From Devosia sp. ZB163 (GTDB lineage Bacteria; Pseudomonadota; Alphaproteobacteria; Rhizobiales; Devosiaceae), in contig NZ_JAQRMY010000001.1 of NCBI RefSeq assembly GCF_028613635.1, positions 910,331-974,330 on the forward strand: 64,000 bases of DNA, in the 5' to 3' direction. A program made the position numbers and the translations under genes. The notes beneath the pieces were generated by a model that saw nothing but the letters and a program-made list of their open reading frames with translations, was not told the origin of the DNA and made no database searches. Positions 7,460 to 16,870 of the stretch are shown one piece after another (the first letter of the stretch is position 1; each line of letters starts with the position of its first letter).

Positions 7460-9706
7460 CTACTGAATCTGCGAGTTCTGCAGCAGCCTCGTGATGTTCT
7501 CGATCTCCGAGGAACTGCGCACGACGCGCGGCGTGATCAGCACCAGCAGTTCGGTCCGCTTCGCCGAACCCTTGTTCTGGCGGAACAGCCCGCCGATCAC
7601 CGGCACTTCGCTCAACCCGGCCACGCCCTCCTCGGTGAGTTGCTGGCGATCCTGGATCATGCCGCCCAGCAGCAGCGTGCGGCCCGATTGCGCGAGAATC
7701 TGCGAGGAGATATCGCGGGTCGCGACGACCGGCGTGAGGTTCGTGCCGTCCGACGCTGACGGCGTCGATACCGACTGCACGATCTTGAGGTCGACCGCAT
7801 TGTTGGCGTGGATGCGTGGCGTGATCTCGAGCACGACACCGGTATCGAGGATCTCGATATTGCGCGTGATCGTCGTGCCGCCCGTATTGGACGAGGTCTG
7901 CTCGCTCGTGGCGAACGGAATCTGGTCGCCGATCACCAGCCGCGCCGCCTGCCCGTCCACCACGGTGAGATAGGGCGACGAGACGACCTTGAGGTCGGTC
8001 ACCTGCCGCAGCGCCTTGACCACCGCCTCGACATTGATGTCGCCCACCGAGCCGCTGAAGCCGGCCATGCCGCCGCGCGACGCAGTGGCGTTGCCGGCCG
8101 GTATGCCGGAGCCGATCGAGAACCCGTTCGACTGCAGGAAGAACTGCACGCCCGTTTCGATCGTCTCGTTGAGCTCCACTTCGAGCACGGTCGCTTCGAT
8201 GATGACCTGCGCCTGGGCGACGTCGAGCGTCAGCGCCATTTCGCGGACGCGCTTGTAGACCGAGTAGGTCGAATAGACGAGAATCGCGTTCGTCCTCTCA
8301 TCGGCGACGATGCGCGTCTCGCCGCTCTGCGGCGCAGCGGTGGTCGAGGCGGCGAACGGCCCGTTGCCGCCTTCCTCCTGCAGCGCATCGGCCGGCATCG
8401 GGACGGCGAGCCCCGTGCCGTCGGCATTGTCGCTCGGGGGGGTGGCGCCCGGCACGGTGAGGCGCGACGCGACCCCGGTCGTCGGTCCCTTCGCGCCGGT
8501 ATCTGCCGGCGGGGCCAGCGCCGCCGTCGTCGAGCCGAACAGCTGGACGAGCTGCGGAACAAGGTCCGCTGCCTTGCGGTGCGTCAGCGCGACGACGCGC
8601 AATTCGCTGGCATCGGTCACCGACCGGTCGAGTTGCTGCGCCAGTTGCTGCACGCCCTGCATCAGCGCCGGGTCGGAGGCGCCGACGAGAATTGCCTGCT
8701 GGTTCTGCAGCGGAATGACCGAAACCCGTGAGTCGCCGCCTTCACTGAGCAGCTCGCCATAGAACTGGCCCAACTGGGCCGCGACCGCCTCGGGCGCACT
8801 GCGCCGCAAGGGAATGATCGCGACCTGGTCGCTCCCCACGGCCATCTGCGCAAGCTGGCGCAGCATCTGCTCGATCGAGGCGATGTCGTTCTGGTTGGCG
8901 CGCACCACGACCTTGTCCGACGAGCTCGACACCATGACGCTGACATTCTGGGGCAGCAGCTGCGAGGCGATGGACACCACCTGTGCGGCGTTGTTGCTGC
9001 CGAGCGCAATAATCTTGGTCGTATCGTCGCCGGGCCGTCCGGCATTCGAATTGGCCTGCAGCGACTCGATCAGCTCGGCCGGCCCGATCTGATAGACGCC
9101 ATTGATGAGGCGCATCACGAGCCCGTTCCGCGCCAGGAGGTCGCGTACCACCTGGATGACCCGGCTCTTGGGCAGGGGCGTCTCGATGCGGAAGTCGATA
9201 CCGGTGGGCAGGTCGGCGGGCGCGATGTAGTCGACCTGCAACGCCCCGCGCAGCAACTGCTCGAGAATGAAGTCCAGCGAGGCGTCGGTGAAATCGACCG
9301 AAACGGTTTCGTTGGGACTGAAGTCGGCCGACGCAGCGCTCAGGTCGCGCAGGTCGCTCTCGACGGCGCGGCGCTCGCCCTCATAGTTGACGCGCACCTC
9401 CCCGACAAAGCCGGAATAGGGTGCAAGCGTTGCCTGCACCGCAGTCTTGTTGAAGGCGGCCTCATTGATGACCGGCCCGCGACGCTCGGCCTCGCCATTC
9501 TCGAGCCGCGGCTTGGCAACACCCCCGAACCCCGACGGCGAAAGACTGGAGCAGGCCGAAAGGGCGGGCAGAACAAGCCCGAGCAGTACGCACGCAAGGA
9601 CTGTCCTCAAGCCCGGTCTGGCGAGATGTCGTTGCCGCGGCGTCCCCAAAACAGCACTGCCCTTCTTTCGAAAACGAGCAGGTTGCCAGCCAGAACGGCG
9701 CCACAA
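7460..9706 (-). CDS. GspD/PilQ-superfamily secretin, lipoprotein type
   Basis: 748 residues as drawn. A lipoprotein signal (VLACVLLGLVLPALSAC, lipidated Cys52) means the true start may be a later TTG at about codon 20. The mature protein has an N0-like domain (about 110-185), repeated N1-N3-type KH modules (about 210-500, with KIIALGSNNAAQVVS and QVAIIPL), an Ala/Pro/Gly-rich insert around 400-460 and a C-terminal secretin barrel. The barrel ends in VPVIGGLF and KRTELLVLITPRVV, the hallmark of GspD and PilQ. It forms the outer-membrane channel. No T2SS or type IV pilus genes are beside it and it faces sctD, so it is probably this T3SS's SctC, recruited from a GspD-like ancestor. Self-lipidation would remove the need for a pilotin. 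Confidence 0.8.
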   Translation of the reverse strand: MWRRSGWQPARFRKKGSAVLGTPRQRHLARPGLRTVLACVLLGLVLPALSACSSLSPSGFGGVAKPRLENGEAERRGPVINEAAFNKTAVQATLAPYSGFVGEVRVNYEGERRAVESDLRDLSAASADFSPNETVSVDFTDASLDFILEQLLRGALQVDYIAPADLPTGIDFRIETPLPKSRVIQVVRDLLARNGLVMRLINGVYQIGPAELIESLQANSNAGRPGDDTTKIIALGSNNAAQVVSIASQLLPQNVSVMVSSSSDKVVVRANQNDIASIEQMLRQLAQMAVGSDQVAIIPLRRSAPEAVAAQLGQFYGELLSEGGDSRVSVIPLQNQQAILVGASDPALMQGVQQLAQQLDRSVTDASELRVVALTHRKAADLVPQLVQLFGSTTAALAPPADTGAKGPTTGVASRLTVPGATPPSDNADGTGLAVPMPADALQEEGGNGPFAASTTAAPQSGETRIVADERTNAILVYSTYSVYKRVREMALTLDVAQAQVIIEATVLEVELNETIETGVQFFLQSNGFSIGSGIPAGNATASRGGMAGFSGSVGDINVEAVVKALRQVTDLKVVSSPYLTVVDGQAARLVIGDQIPFATSEQTSSNTGGTTITRNIEILDTGVVLEITPRIHANNAVDLKIVQSVSTPSASDGTNLTPVVATRDISSQILAQSGRTLLLGGMIQDRQQLTEEGVAGLSEVPVIGGLFRQNKGSAKRTELLVLITPRVVRSSSEIENITRLLQNSQIQ

Positions 9707-10117
9707 CTGCCACTCAGAAGTCGGAGAATCTCACCCCCAAGGCGAACCTCCTGTACGCTTTAGTACCCCCAGCACGCCCCGCGCCGTCAATAGCGATTAA
9801 CCAATAGTTAAGCGGAGTCTTCGGGACCTGCTCTGATTGAGCGAACAGTACCCAACGCTGAACCATCGCCCGTGCTGACGACGTTGCTTTTGGTCACGCA
9901 CTGCAAAATCTCGCTGCTAATCACGATCGAGAGCCGCCTGGGATCTTTCTTCAATCGAGGCAAGGACCGCGCAACGCGTCTAGCTACCCGATGGCGACCG
10001 AACATCCGTATCCCGATCAAAGGCAGCGATCGTCTATGGACAGGTCCCGCGTCCACAGCGCTCGGGTTGAGTCTAGGAAGCGCTCTCGTGTAGTGAGACC
10101 GCGCAGGAGGTTGCGGT
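9707..10117 (+). promoter_or_regulatory. Divergent intergenic region before the polysaccharide locus
   Basis: About 410 bp between the secretin gene (minus) and the acyltransferase gene (plus). No reading frame here looks coding. Bases 9795-9812 (GCGATTAACCAATAGTTA) are AT-rich and include a TTAACCAATAGTTA imperfect repeat, compatible with a promoter for the secretin. A strong ribosome binding site (AGGAGG, 10105-10110) precedes the acyltransferase start. No terminator or mobile-element end was seen at this T3SS-polysaccharide boundary. Confidence 0.35.
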
Positions 10118-11278
10118 ATGCATGATCAGGGAAGCAACGCCCGAATCTCGGAGTTGGACGGACTCCGAGGGCTGGCTATCGTCTTCGTCCTCCTGTGGCA
10201 CTTCGTGGGTGCACTTTCCGGCGATGACATCGTTCGCTCGCTGACGATATGGGGCAGAACGGGGGTCGACTTCTTCTTTGTGCTGTCTGGCTTTCTCATC
10301 ATCGGAATTCTGGTCGACGAAAGAGATAGCAAGCATCTGCTCAAGGTATTTTACTGGCGTCGATTCATGAGGATCTATCCGCCATACGCAATGCTGATTG
10401 CATTGTACTGGCTTTGTTATGTGTGGGTTGGTGAGAGTCCAGCGTTCAATACCAATGCAGGCGCAGTAGTGCAGCTGCTCGCACAGGTGACATTTACGTG
10501 GAACTGGCTGATGGCGGTCACGGATAGTGCCGTCGCACGGGGATTCTCCGTAACTTGGTCAGTTGCGATCGAAGAGTGGTTCTACCTCATAGCGCCATGG
10601 GTCATGATAGCCACACCGCGCCGATACCTCGTCCCGCTGCTGCTCGCGATTGGTGCAACCTCCATTCTGGCGAGGGGGGCGGCACACCTGCTATTTGGCG
10701 CGAACCATTCCCTCGCTCCTTATGTCCTGCCGCCTTTTCGGCTGGATGGGTTCTGTGCCGGTGGACTGCTTGCGTTGGCGATGCGGAATAAGCTTGCGAA
10801 GCAAGCATTGCTCAAGCACGCGTCGAAGGCCGCGAAATGCGCTCTTGCCTTTGTCATCTCGACGCCACTAACCATCGCGGTGATACAAAACGACCTCGAC
10901 CGGCAGATGTATCTGTGGGGGCACACGTATCTAACTGTCGGGTACGCGATAGTGCTCCTTTGGGCGATTCAGAGCGCTGGCGAGAAACGCACGAAATGGC
11001 TCCGCGTCAAGGCGCTAACGGAAGCTGGTCGGTACTCGTACACACTGTATCTGTTCCATCCCCTATTCATAAGCCTGTGCTTCACCTTGGCTGGAAAGCA
11101 AAGAGAAATTGTTGCCAGCTGGCAGGACGTGTTGCTTGCGGTGAGCGCGTTTGTGGTCAGCCTGCTGTTCAGTATTGTTTTCTACTGGGCCGTAGAAAAG
11201 CGCGCGTTGGCGCTCGGAAAGCGTATGGCGTACCGCGATGCTGCCTTCTCGGGCGAGCGTCAGGCCACCCAGTCCTAG
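10118..11278 (+). CDS. Acyltransferase family 3 membrane protein (OafA/WbpC type)
   Basis: 386 residues; start chosen by AGGAGG seven bases upstream. The N-terminus has the family signature RISELDGLRGLAIVFVLLWH with the conserved His28, then about ten membrane helices, including FFFVLSGFLI and a basic loop (YWRRFMRIYPPY) typical of O-acetylases. Such proteins transfer acetyl or other acyl groups from cytoplasmic donors to sugars of lipid-linked or polymerised glycans in the inner membrane. It lies at the edge of a polysaccharide locus, and the P. aeruginosa O5 locus also carries a family 3 acyltransferase (wbpC), so O-acetylation of the locus's own glycan is likely. It faces the C5-epimerase-like gene. 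Confidence 0.85.
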   Translation: MHDQGSNARISELDGLRGLAIVFVLLWHFVGALSGDDIVRSLTIWGRTGVDFFFVLSGFLIIGILVDERDSKHLLKVFYWRRFMRIYPPYAMLIALYWLCYVWVGESPAFNTNAGAVVQLLAQVTFTWNWLMAVTDSAVARGFSVTWSVAIEEWFYLIAPWVMIATPRRYLVPLLLAIGATSILARGAAHLLFGANHSLAPYVLPPFRLDGFCAGGLLALAMRNKLAKQALLKHASKAAKCALAFVISTPLTIAVIQNDLDRQMYLWGHTYLTVGYAIVLLWAIQSAGEKRTKWLRVKALTEAGRYSYTLYLFHPLFISLCFTLAGKQREIVASWQDVLLAVSAFVVSLLFSIVFYWAVEKRALALGKRMAYRDAAFSGERQATQS

Positions 11279-11320
11279 AAATTGGCGGTTTGCGGGGCTG
11301 GCGACGTCTGAGCTTGACGG

Positions 11321-13009
11321 TTACTGGCCTTGAGGCACGACGCTGCCCGAGTCCACGAGATACCGATACAGCGCCAGGGTATTGCCGAAGGTAACGACGT
11401 TACCCAGTTCCATCTCGAAGGGGCCTTGGTCAGGCAGGTTTTCCGGATCCGTCCACACGTGGATGGTCAGCTTTGACAACCGATCTGTCAGAGACTCGTA
11501 TTTTGGGAAGCCGACCTTCGACAACAGCACTAGGCTGGTTTCGCCCGCTCTCAAGCCCGGATAATAGCGTGTGGCACGCGTCCCATGGTCGTCTTCCACA
11601 GTGATCCCAATAGCGATGTCGCGGGAGGGCGATACCTCAATCCCAAACAAACTGGTCGTTGATATCGGGATTTCAGTTTCAAGGGCGATGTTTGCGCGGG
11701 TGCTGGTGTAGTGCGCAGGATCAGCCGCTGCAGAAAAGAGGGGGGCGACTGTCACGGTCCTGTCATCAATGGCAACTGCGTCGAACGCGACGCTCACGGT
11801 TGGGGTCAATGTAGCGTGCTGATCCCGGCGCTCAGGTAGCGGAGGCATCTCGAACAGGGTTGCTTGCACCCCATTGTCGCTTATCGCTTTGCAGGATGAG
11901 GGTGGGGCAGGCGGGGTAGCAACGATGAAGGCGCGTTTGAGGAATTCCTCGCCCTGACGATGCGGGAAGTTCGACTCGGTTCGCCACAGCTCGCCGTTTG
12001 GCAGCTTGCATTCCAGGCTGACGGGGTAAGTGTCCAGTAGATATGGATGCGGCGCTCCTACGTGGGAGAAAAGCAGCTTTCCGTCGTCCATCGCGTGTAC
12101 TGGATACTGTAAAGCCAGATCGCGTTGCCTCACCAGTTGCATTTCAGTAAAGAGCTTCTCGCCTGTTAGTGCAGCGAGTGAGGAGAGTTGGACGCTCTCG
12201 AAAATCACGTAGTGGGGAGGAGAAACGGAGGCCTCATTCAGCATGTACAGCGACCAGTCGGGGATCGCATTGAAGGCGTCCGCCTTGGCCCTAGTACCTG
12301 CTACGGCGCATTGATATGCCTCCACTAACTCGGGATCCTGCGTAGCAGATGCGAGTAGGTAAAGTGCCTGCATTCCATATAGATGGCCGTTGAGTACGAA
12401 GTACTCGTCATTGACACTCATGTTTGGCCAGCTGAACTCCGACAGCCAGCACCCACTTGCATCTCTCCAGATTGAGCCTCCCGCTGTTGGAGACTTTATC
12501 GCCTGTCGGAGCGCCGCGAGGGCGAGCGTGCGCAAAGTTACGTCCTCGAGCACCTCGGAGGCCGCATACAGCGCCAGCGGAGTAGCAAAGCCATCCATAC
12601 CCGACCACCAGCCACTCTTTAGGTCTTCATAGTCAAAGTCATAGTTCCACCGCACGATCTGCCCGCCCTCCCGAAGAACGTTGGGCCACTTGAGTAGAGT
12701 GTCGACACCGGCGCGTGCGTCGTCTCCCAGTTCGGGGTCTCCGGTCCTGGCGTAGTCGTAGAGACGGCGATAGAGATGTTCGGCGACGCGGAGTGGATCT
12801 CCTTTGGCAGTCATGGCCTCCCAATCTGTCGCAACCTCACGTGTGGTCGGGTAGAACCAAAAGAACGGCGCGACCAAAGGAAGTGCGACGTCGACGACTG
12901 AAGATGATTGCTTGACCGGCAATGCATCCCAGCGCGGAGCGGGACTTGAGCTGGTCCACCAAGCCAGCGTCAATGCCGAGATTGCGAGAGCTGCAACAAG
13001 AATCGGCAT
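11321..13009 (-). CDS. Membrane-anchored D-glucuronyl C5-epimerase-like protein
   Basis: 562 residues from ATG at 13009; a TTG four codons upstream is possible, and longer frames run into the glycosyltransferase gene. Residues 2-18 form an N-terminal membrane anchor. About residues 100-340 match the C-terminal catalytic domain of heparan/heparosan glucuronyl C5-epimerases: GWWSGMDGFATPLALYAAS, WLSEFSWPNMS and YFVLNGHLYGMQALYLLA, an alpha/alpha barrel. The C-terminal 200 residues form a beta-rich domain. C5-epimerases invert uronic acids in finished polymer outside the cytoplasm, consistent with the anchor. The neighbouring genes make diacetamido-mannuronic acid, so conversion to the L-gulo epimer is an attractive inference. 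It could instead be a lyase or hydrolase using the same fold. Confidence 0.65.
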   Translation of the reverse strand: MPILVAALAISALTLAWWTSSSPAPRWDALPVKQSSSVVDVALPLVAPFFWFYPTTREVATDWEAMTAKGDPLRVAEHLYRRLYDYARTGDPELGDDARAGVDTLLKWPNVLREGGQIVRWNYDFDYEDLKSGWWSGMDGFATPLALYAASEVLEDVTLRTLALAALRQAIKSPTAGGSIWRDASGCWLSEFSWPNMSVNDEYFVLNGHLYGMQALYLLASATQDPELVEAYQCAVAGTRAKADAFNAIPDWSLYMLNEASVSPPHYVIFESVQLSSLAALTGEKLFTEMQLVRQRDLALQYPVHAMDDGKLLFSHVGAPHPYLLDTYPVSLECKLPNGELWRTESNFPHRQGEEFLKRAFIVATPPAPPSSCKAISDNGVQATLFEMPPLPERRDQHATLTPTVSVAFDAVAIDDRTVTVAPLFSAAADPAHYTSTRANIALETEIPISTTSLFGIEVSPSRDIAIGITVEDDHGTRATRYYPGLRAGETSLVLLSKVGFPKYESLTDRLSKLTIHVWTDPENLPDQGPFEMELGNVVTFGNTLALYRYLVDSGSVVPQGQ

Positions 13010-13172
13010 GCGCAAATGTCTCAAGGAAGTGCTCCGATAGTATGAGTTGCCATTTCCGGCATTAGTGCGCCGCCCGGCTACAATGATTGCTAGCGTCGAG
13101 CTGTCGCGAGCCTCGGCTGGCGGCGTGCCGGGCGCTGACTGCCGTCCGGCGCTGTCGAGGCTCCGCTCGGGT

Positions 13173-14462
13173 CTATGAGATTGCGACGATGCTCGGGGTG
13201 CCGCCACTGCCTTCGGAGCGTGATTGACCCGGTCCCTTGTTGTCTGGACCGAGGCACAAGTCCAGGTAGTCGCGGCCGAGCCTGGCATAGCTGCGGTTGG
13301 CGATCAGCCACTCGCGGCCGGCCATCCCGATTGCTTGGCGCTCCGCTTCCGGCATCGCGGCGTAGCGTTCGATTTCGGCGCGAAGTGCAGCGACGTCCCC
13401 TGCCGGCACATAGCTTCCTGAGGCCGCCTCATTGATCATTGAGGGGTAGCCTGAGTAGGAGGCGACAACTGGCCTGCCTGCCAGCATGTAGTCTGTTACC
13501 TTGTTCAGGGATTGGCCAAACTTCCAGATCTTGGAGGGGCGCACCGAGAAGTAGAGCAGATCGCATCGTTCAAGGACCGAGTGCACCACGTTTTTGGGTA
13601 CGCCCGGTGCAAAGGTGACGTTCGCGAGGTCGGCGCATTCACGCTGGAACGTCTCTTTCAGCCCGCCTTCGCCGACAACCAGAAATTGAACGTTGCTGTT
13701 GTCCTGCATGCGTCTGGCGCAGGCGAACAGCGTCTCCAGTGCGTTTGCCATGCCAATAGTCCCGGCGTAACAGACGATAAACTTGTTCTCCGGGAGGTAC
13801 TGCCGTGCGTAGTCTTCGGGCATGGGAGCCGCCTGTGCGGCGGCCCCTTCATCCACGCCCATAGGAATGCAGAACACGGGCGCAGCCGATCCAGCCACCT
13901 CGGCAACGTGTTCCGCAAGGTTGGGCATGGTGCCGACGACGGCGTCGCTGCGCCTATACGCTAGTCTCTCTATCCATCCCAAAGTCAGGACGAATGGATT
14001 GTACGGACTGAATCCGCCTTCCTCGATGACTGTGAGGGGCCAGATGTCGCGCACCTCGAAGATAAGGCGACAGCCGTAGCGGCGCCGGAGTAGCAGGCCG
14101 TTGAAGATCGTCAGCAAGGACAGGCTGGACACGATGATCGCGTCGGGGCGGGGTAGGCCGTCCTTCGGCAGGCGCCAGAGCCGCCACTCGAAATCGAGCC
14201 AGCTAATGGCGCGCGAGATCGACTTGGAGCCTCGGTACTTCTTAGTGCGCAACCTGGTGACCTCAACCCCGTCCACAACCTCACGCGCCTGTGCGCCGTC
14301 AACTGCCCGAGGACTCGTAAGGTGGTTGGAGTCAGAAGTGAGGATGACACAGCGGTTGCCGTTCTTCCTTATCTCTCGCATTATCGAGAAGGCGCGGGTG
14401 CTCCACTTTTGTTCGCGCGGCAGCGCAATATACTTCGAGACGTACCAGATGCAGGCGTTCAC
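13173..14462 (-). CDS. Glycosyltransferase family 4 (WbpJ/WbuB-like)
   Basis: 429 residues with a GTG start. The N-terminal Rossmann-like domain holds KYIALPREQKWSTRAFSI and RLIFEVRDIWPLT, typical of the WbuB/FnlB-associated GT4 group. The C-terminal domain has the donor-binding run VCYAGTIGMANALETL, FLVVGEGGLK, NVTFAPGVPK and LNKVTDYMLAGRPVVAS. There are no membrane spans, so it is a cytoplasmic or peripheral enzyme. Related proteins transfer N-acetyl-fucosamine-type or aminouronic sugars to the lipid-linked unit. The position matches wbpJ in an O5-like gene set. The C-terminal tail (GPGQSRSEGSGG) is low complexity. The actual donor and linkage cannot be told from the sequence. Confidence 0.8.
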   Translation of the reverse strand: MNACIWYVSKYIALPREQKWSTRAFSIMREIRKNGNRCVILTSDSNHLTSPRAVDGAQAREVVDGVEVTRLRTKKYRGSKSISRAISWLDFEWRLWRLPKDGLPRPDAIIVSSLSLLTIFNGLLLRRRYGCRLIFEVRDIWPLTVIEEGGFSPYNPFVLTLGWIERLAYRRSDAVVGTMPNLAEHVAEVAGSAAPVFCIPMGVDEGAAAQAAPMPEDYARQYLPENKFIVCYAGTIGMANALETLFACARRMQDNSNVQFLVVGEGGLKETFQRECADLANVTFAPGVPKNVVHSVLERCDLLYFSVRPSKIWKFGQSLNKVTDYMLAGRPVVASYSGYPSMINEAASGSYVPAGDVAALRAEIERYAAMPEAERQAIGMAGREWLIANRSYARLGRDYLDLCLGPDNKGPGQSRSEGSGGTPSIVAIS

Positions 14463-14630
14463 GTTGCGAGCTCTTCGCTTGGCTGGGGGGTGTTGTTGAT
14501 CGTCCTAGCGTATCAGTGAAGTCGAGCCCCACTGCATCGAGATACCATTTGATGTTGAGGTAGTGCGTCCGTTCTCGTCCTCAACAGGGCAAGCGCCTCT
14601 TCTCGAGTAGGAAGGTGGGTGGTGAAGTCG

Positions 14631-15713
14631 CTATCTTATGTGCTGACTTAGGATACTTACTATCTCGGGCGCCGCGTTGCCGTGGCCATAGAGTGAATCG
14701 CCCTCGCCTCGGCGCTCTCGCGCGGCCAGGATAGCTTGTGCTACGGCGACGGTATCGGTGGGAGGGGCAAGTGTGTTCCAACCGCAATCCAGCAATTCTA
14801 CCCACTCGGTTTCATCGCGCAGCGTCACGCAAGGGACACCCTGGAAGTAGGCCTCCTTCTGAACGCCGCCGGAGTCGGTGGCAATGACTGCAGCGGCGCC
14901 TTCGAGACGGATCATGTCGAGATACCCGACGGGCTCGACGACTCGAATCCGGTCAGGCCAACGGCCGGCTCGGTCTAGAGCCGCGCGGGCGCGCGGGTGC
15001 AGGGGCAGGACCACAGGGAGCGTCCGTGCTACCATCTCAAGAGCGTCGATGATCGTGAGCAGGCGCGCAGGATCGTCGGTGTTCTCGGCCCGGTGAACCG
15101 TCGATAGCACGTACTGGCCCTCCGACAGGGCAAGGCGCGCTAGAACGCTGCTCACACTACGCGCACGCTGGCCGAATTGGCGGATAGCGTCGAACATGAC
15201 ATCGCCGACGTCGTGCACGCGCTCTGCCGGCAGACCCTCGCGCGCTAAGTTCCGCGCCGCTGCCGCCGACGGGACGAAAAGCAGGTCCGCCAGATGATCG
15301 GTAAGGACGCGGTTCTGTTCTTCGGGCATGCGCCGATTGAAAGAGCGTAGGCCGGCTTCCACATGAACAATCGGAATGTGCATCTTGCTGGCGGCAAGCG
15401 CGCCGGCGAGCGTCGAGTTGGTATCGCCATAGACAACGACTGTGTCCGGCTTGAGTTCAAGGAACGCCTGCTCGAGTGCAGCTAGCATGGCGCCGGTCAT
15501 CGCCCCGTGAGTGCCACCCGATATTCCTAGGAAGCGGGCCGGTTTCGCGATCCCGAGTTCTTCGAAGAACACGTCCGACATGTTGGCGTCAAAGTGCTGA
15601 CCAGTGTGAACAATGGCCTCTTCGAACGTACCGTTCGCTGCAATCGCACGCGACAGGGGTGCGGCCTTGATAAACTGGGGGCGTGCACCGACCACCGTGA
15701 CGATGCTCTTCAC
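14631..15713 (-). CDS. wbpI: Non-hydrolysing UDP-aminosugar 2-epimerase (WbpI/WecB family)
   Basis: 360 residues, full length for the family. Conserved parts are GARPQFIKAAPLSRAI (4-20 region), YGDTNSTLAGALAA, HVEAGLRSFNRRMPEEQNR, TVHRAENTDDP and the uridine-binding SGGVQKEAYF. The His of TVHRAEN and the Asp and Glu residues of the first motifs are the usual catalytic set. WecB converts UDP-GlcNAc to UDP-ManNAc; WbpI does the same inversion on UDP-2,3-diacetamido-2,3-dideoxyglucuronic acid. With wbpA, B, D and E in the same locus, the WbpI reaction is more likely. The start overlaps the glycosyltransferase stop by 4 bp, so it ends the hisH-hisF-wbpG-GT operon. Confidence 0.85.
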   Translation of the reverse strand: MKSIVTVVGARPQFIKAAPLSRAIAANGTFEEAIVHTGQHFDANMSDVFFEELGIAKPARFLGISGGTHGAMTGAMLAALEQAFLELKPDTVVVYGDTNSTLAGALAASKMHIPIVHVEAGLRSFNRRMPEEQNRVLTDHLADLLFVPSAAAARNLAREGLPAERVHDVGDVMFDAIRQFGQRARSVSSVLARLALSEGQYVLSTVHRAENTDDPARLLTIIDALEMVARTLPVVLPLHPRARAALDRAGRWPDRIRVVEPVGYLDMIRLEGAAAVIATDSGGVQKEAYFQGVPCVTLRDETEWVELLDCGWNTLAPPTDTVAVAQAILAARERRGEGDSLYGHGNAAPEIVSILSQHIR

Positions 15714-16870
15714 GGCAGTATGCTCCGGCCGGTCGGGGAGGCTTCAGCAGCTGTAGGTTGATCCCTTAATAGCCGCTCGTACAGGCTTGTCAGTTGCTGT
15801 TCCTCGACGGTCCAGTTGTAGCGCTGGTGCACCGCCCGACGGCCATTCTCGCCGAGGCGGCGAGCCAGCAGAGGGTTGGCTGCGAGCGTATCGATTGCCC
15901 GCGCGATGGCCCTTGGGTCTTCGGGATCTACGCAGATACCGCAGTCGCTGTGCTCGATTATGTCGCGCCATAGCGGAAAGTTTGATCCGATCACGGGAAT
16001 ACCGGCCGACATATACTCGAACATCTTGTTTGGCTGCGCGTCGATGTGGTTTGGCAACGGCAGGAATGTCACGATTCCTGCCAGCGAGCGGGCCATCACA
16101 TCACGCACACCGCTGCGCGGGATCTGGCCGAGCTCATCGACCGCGCCCCAGCCGGAGTTCTGCACGAGTCTGTCGCGCAAGCCCCTTTCCCCAAACTCAC
16201 CCGCAAGCGCGAGGCGCACGCCGGTACTGCATAGATGCAGGGCAGAGACGACTTCGTTGAGGCCGCGGATGGAGGAGACCCCGCCGACGTAGCAGACGAC
16301 CGGCTCCTTGTTGTCCCACGAGACGGGCGTCTCCAGCTCACCCAGCAGAGGATAGTTGTTGATCACGGTGGTGGGCACGCCCATGTCGCGGAATTTCTGG
16401 CCGATCTTGGGAGTGGCGCCGACTACGTGGTCGATCCGCTTGCAGGCGTAGGTTTCAAAAGCGCTGGCGGCCAATGAGATGGCTCGACGCAATGCAGGCT
16501 TGATGTATGGCTTCGAGAGAATCTGCCGCGGAAAATCCTCATGCGCGTCGAAGACAACCTTGCGTCCGTCGCGCTTGAGCGCGAGCCCCGCGGGCAGGAG
16601 CTCCGGATCGTGCAGGTGATAAATGTCGGCACGTAGCCTACGGGCGCGTGCGAGTACACGTCGTGTCGCGGTCAGTGCCCGACCCATCCTGCCGCCGGGC
16701 TTGCCCACGTCATGGACCTCAACGCCGTCGTGAATGGCGTCACCAAGACCGTCTGCGACAATCAGCGACACGTGATGTCCGCTCGCCAGCAGGCTACGGC
16801 ATTGTTTGACGAAGATCCTGACATCGTTTCGCGGGTGCGCCGACGTCAGGTGTGCAACCCGAAACGTCAC
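15710..16870 (-). CDS. Glycosyltransferase family 4 (WbpH-like)
   Basis: 386 residues, GT-B fold. N-terminal motifs: FRVAHLTSAHPRNDVRIFVKQC (HPRxDxRIF is typical of this GT4 branch), IYHLHDPELLPAGLALK and VVFDAHEDFPRQ. C-terminal motifs: PVVCYVGGVSSIRGLNE, NKMFEYMSAGIPVIGS, and YNWTVEEQQL near the end. Cytoplasmic, with no membrane helices. It is embedded, with 4-bp overlaps on both sides, between wbpI and wbpG, the same position as wbpH in P. aeruginosa O5. It probably adds one of the diamino-mannuronic acid residues to the lipid-linked unit, but the sequence does not define the donor. Confidence 0.82.
   Translation of the reverse strand: MTFRVAHLTSAHPRNDVRIFVKQCRSLLASGHHVSLIVADGLGDAIHDGVEVHDVGKPGGRMGRALTATRRVLARARRLRADIYHLHDPELLPAGLALKRDGRKVVFDAHEDFPRQILSKPYIKPALRRAISLAASAFETYACKRIDHVVGATPKIGQKFRDMGVPTTVINNYPLLGELETPVSWDNKEPVVCYVGGVSSIRGLNEVVSALHLCSTGVRLALAGEFGERGLRDRLVQNSGWGAVDELGQIPRSGVRDVMARSLAGIVTFLPLPNHIDAQPNKMFEYMSAGIPVIGSNFPLWRDIIEHSDCGICVDPEDPRAIARAIDTLAANPLLARRLGENGRRAVHQRYNWTVEEQQLTSLYERLLRDQPTAAEASPTGRSILP

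Noticed and set aside
7460-9706. The secretin as part of a type II secretion system or type IV pilus
   Set aside because: No gsp or pil ATPase, pseudopilin or inner-membrane gene is near; SctD, SctW and a CesT-type chaperone are. A T2SS origin of the sequence is still likely.
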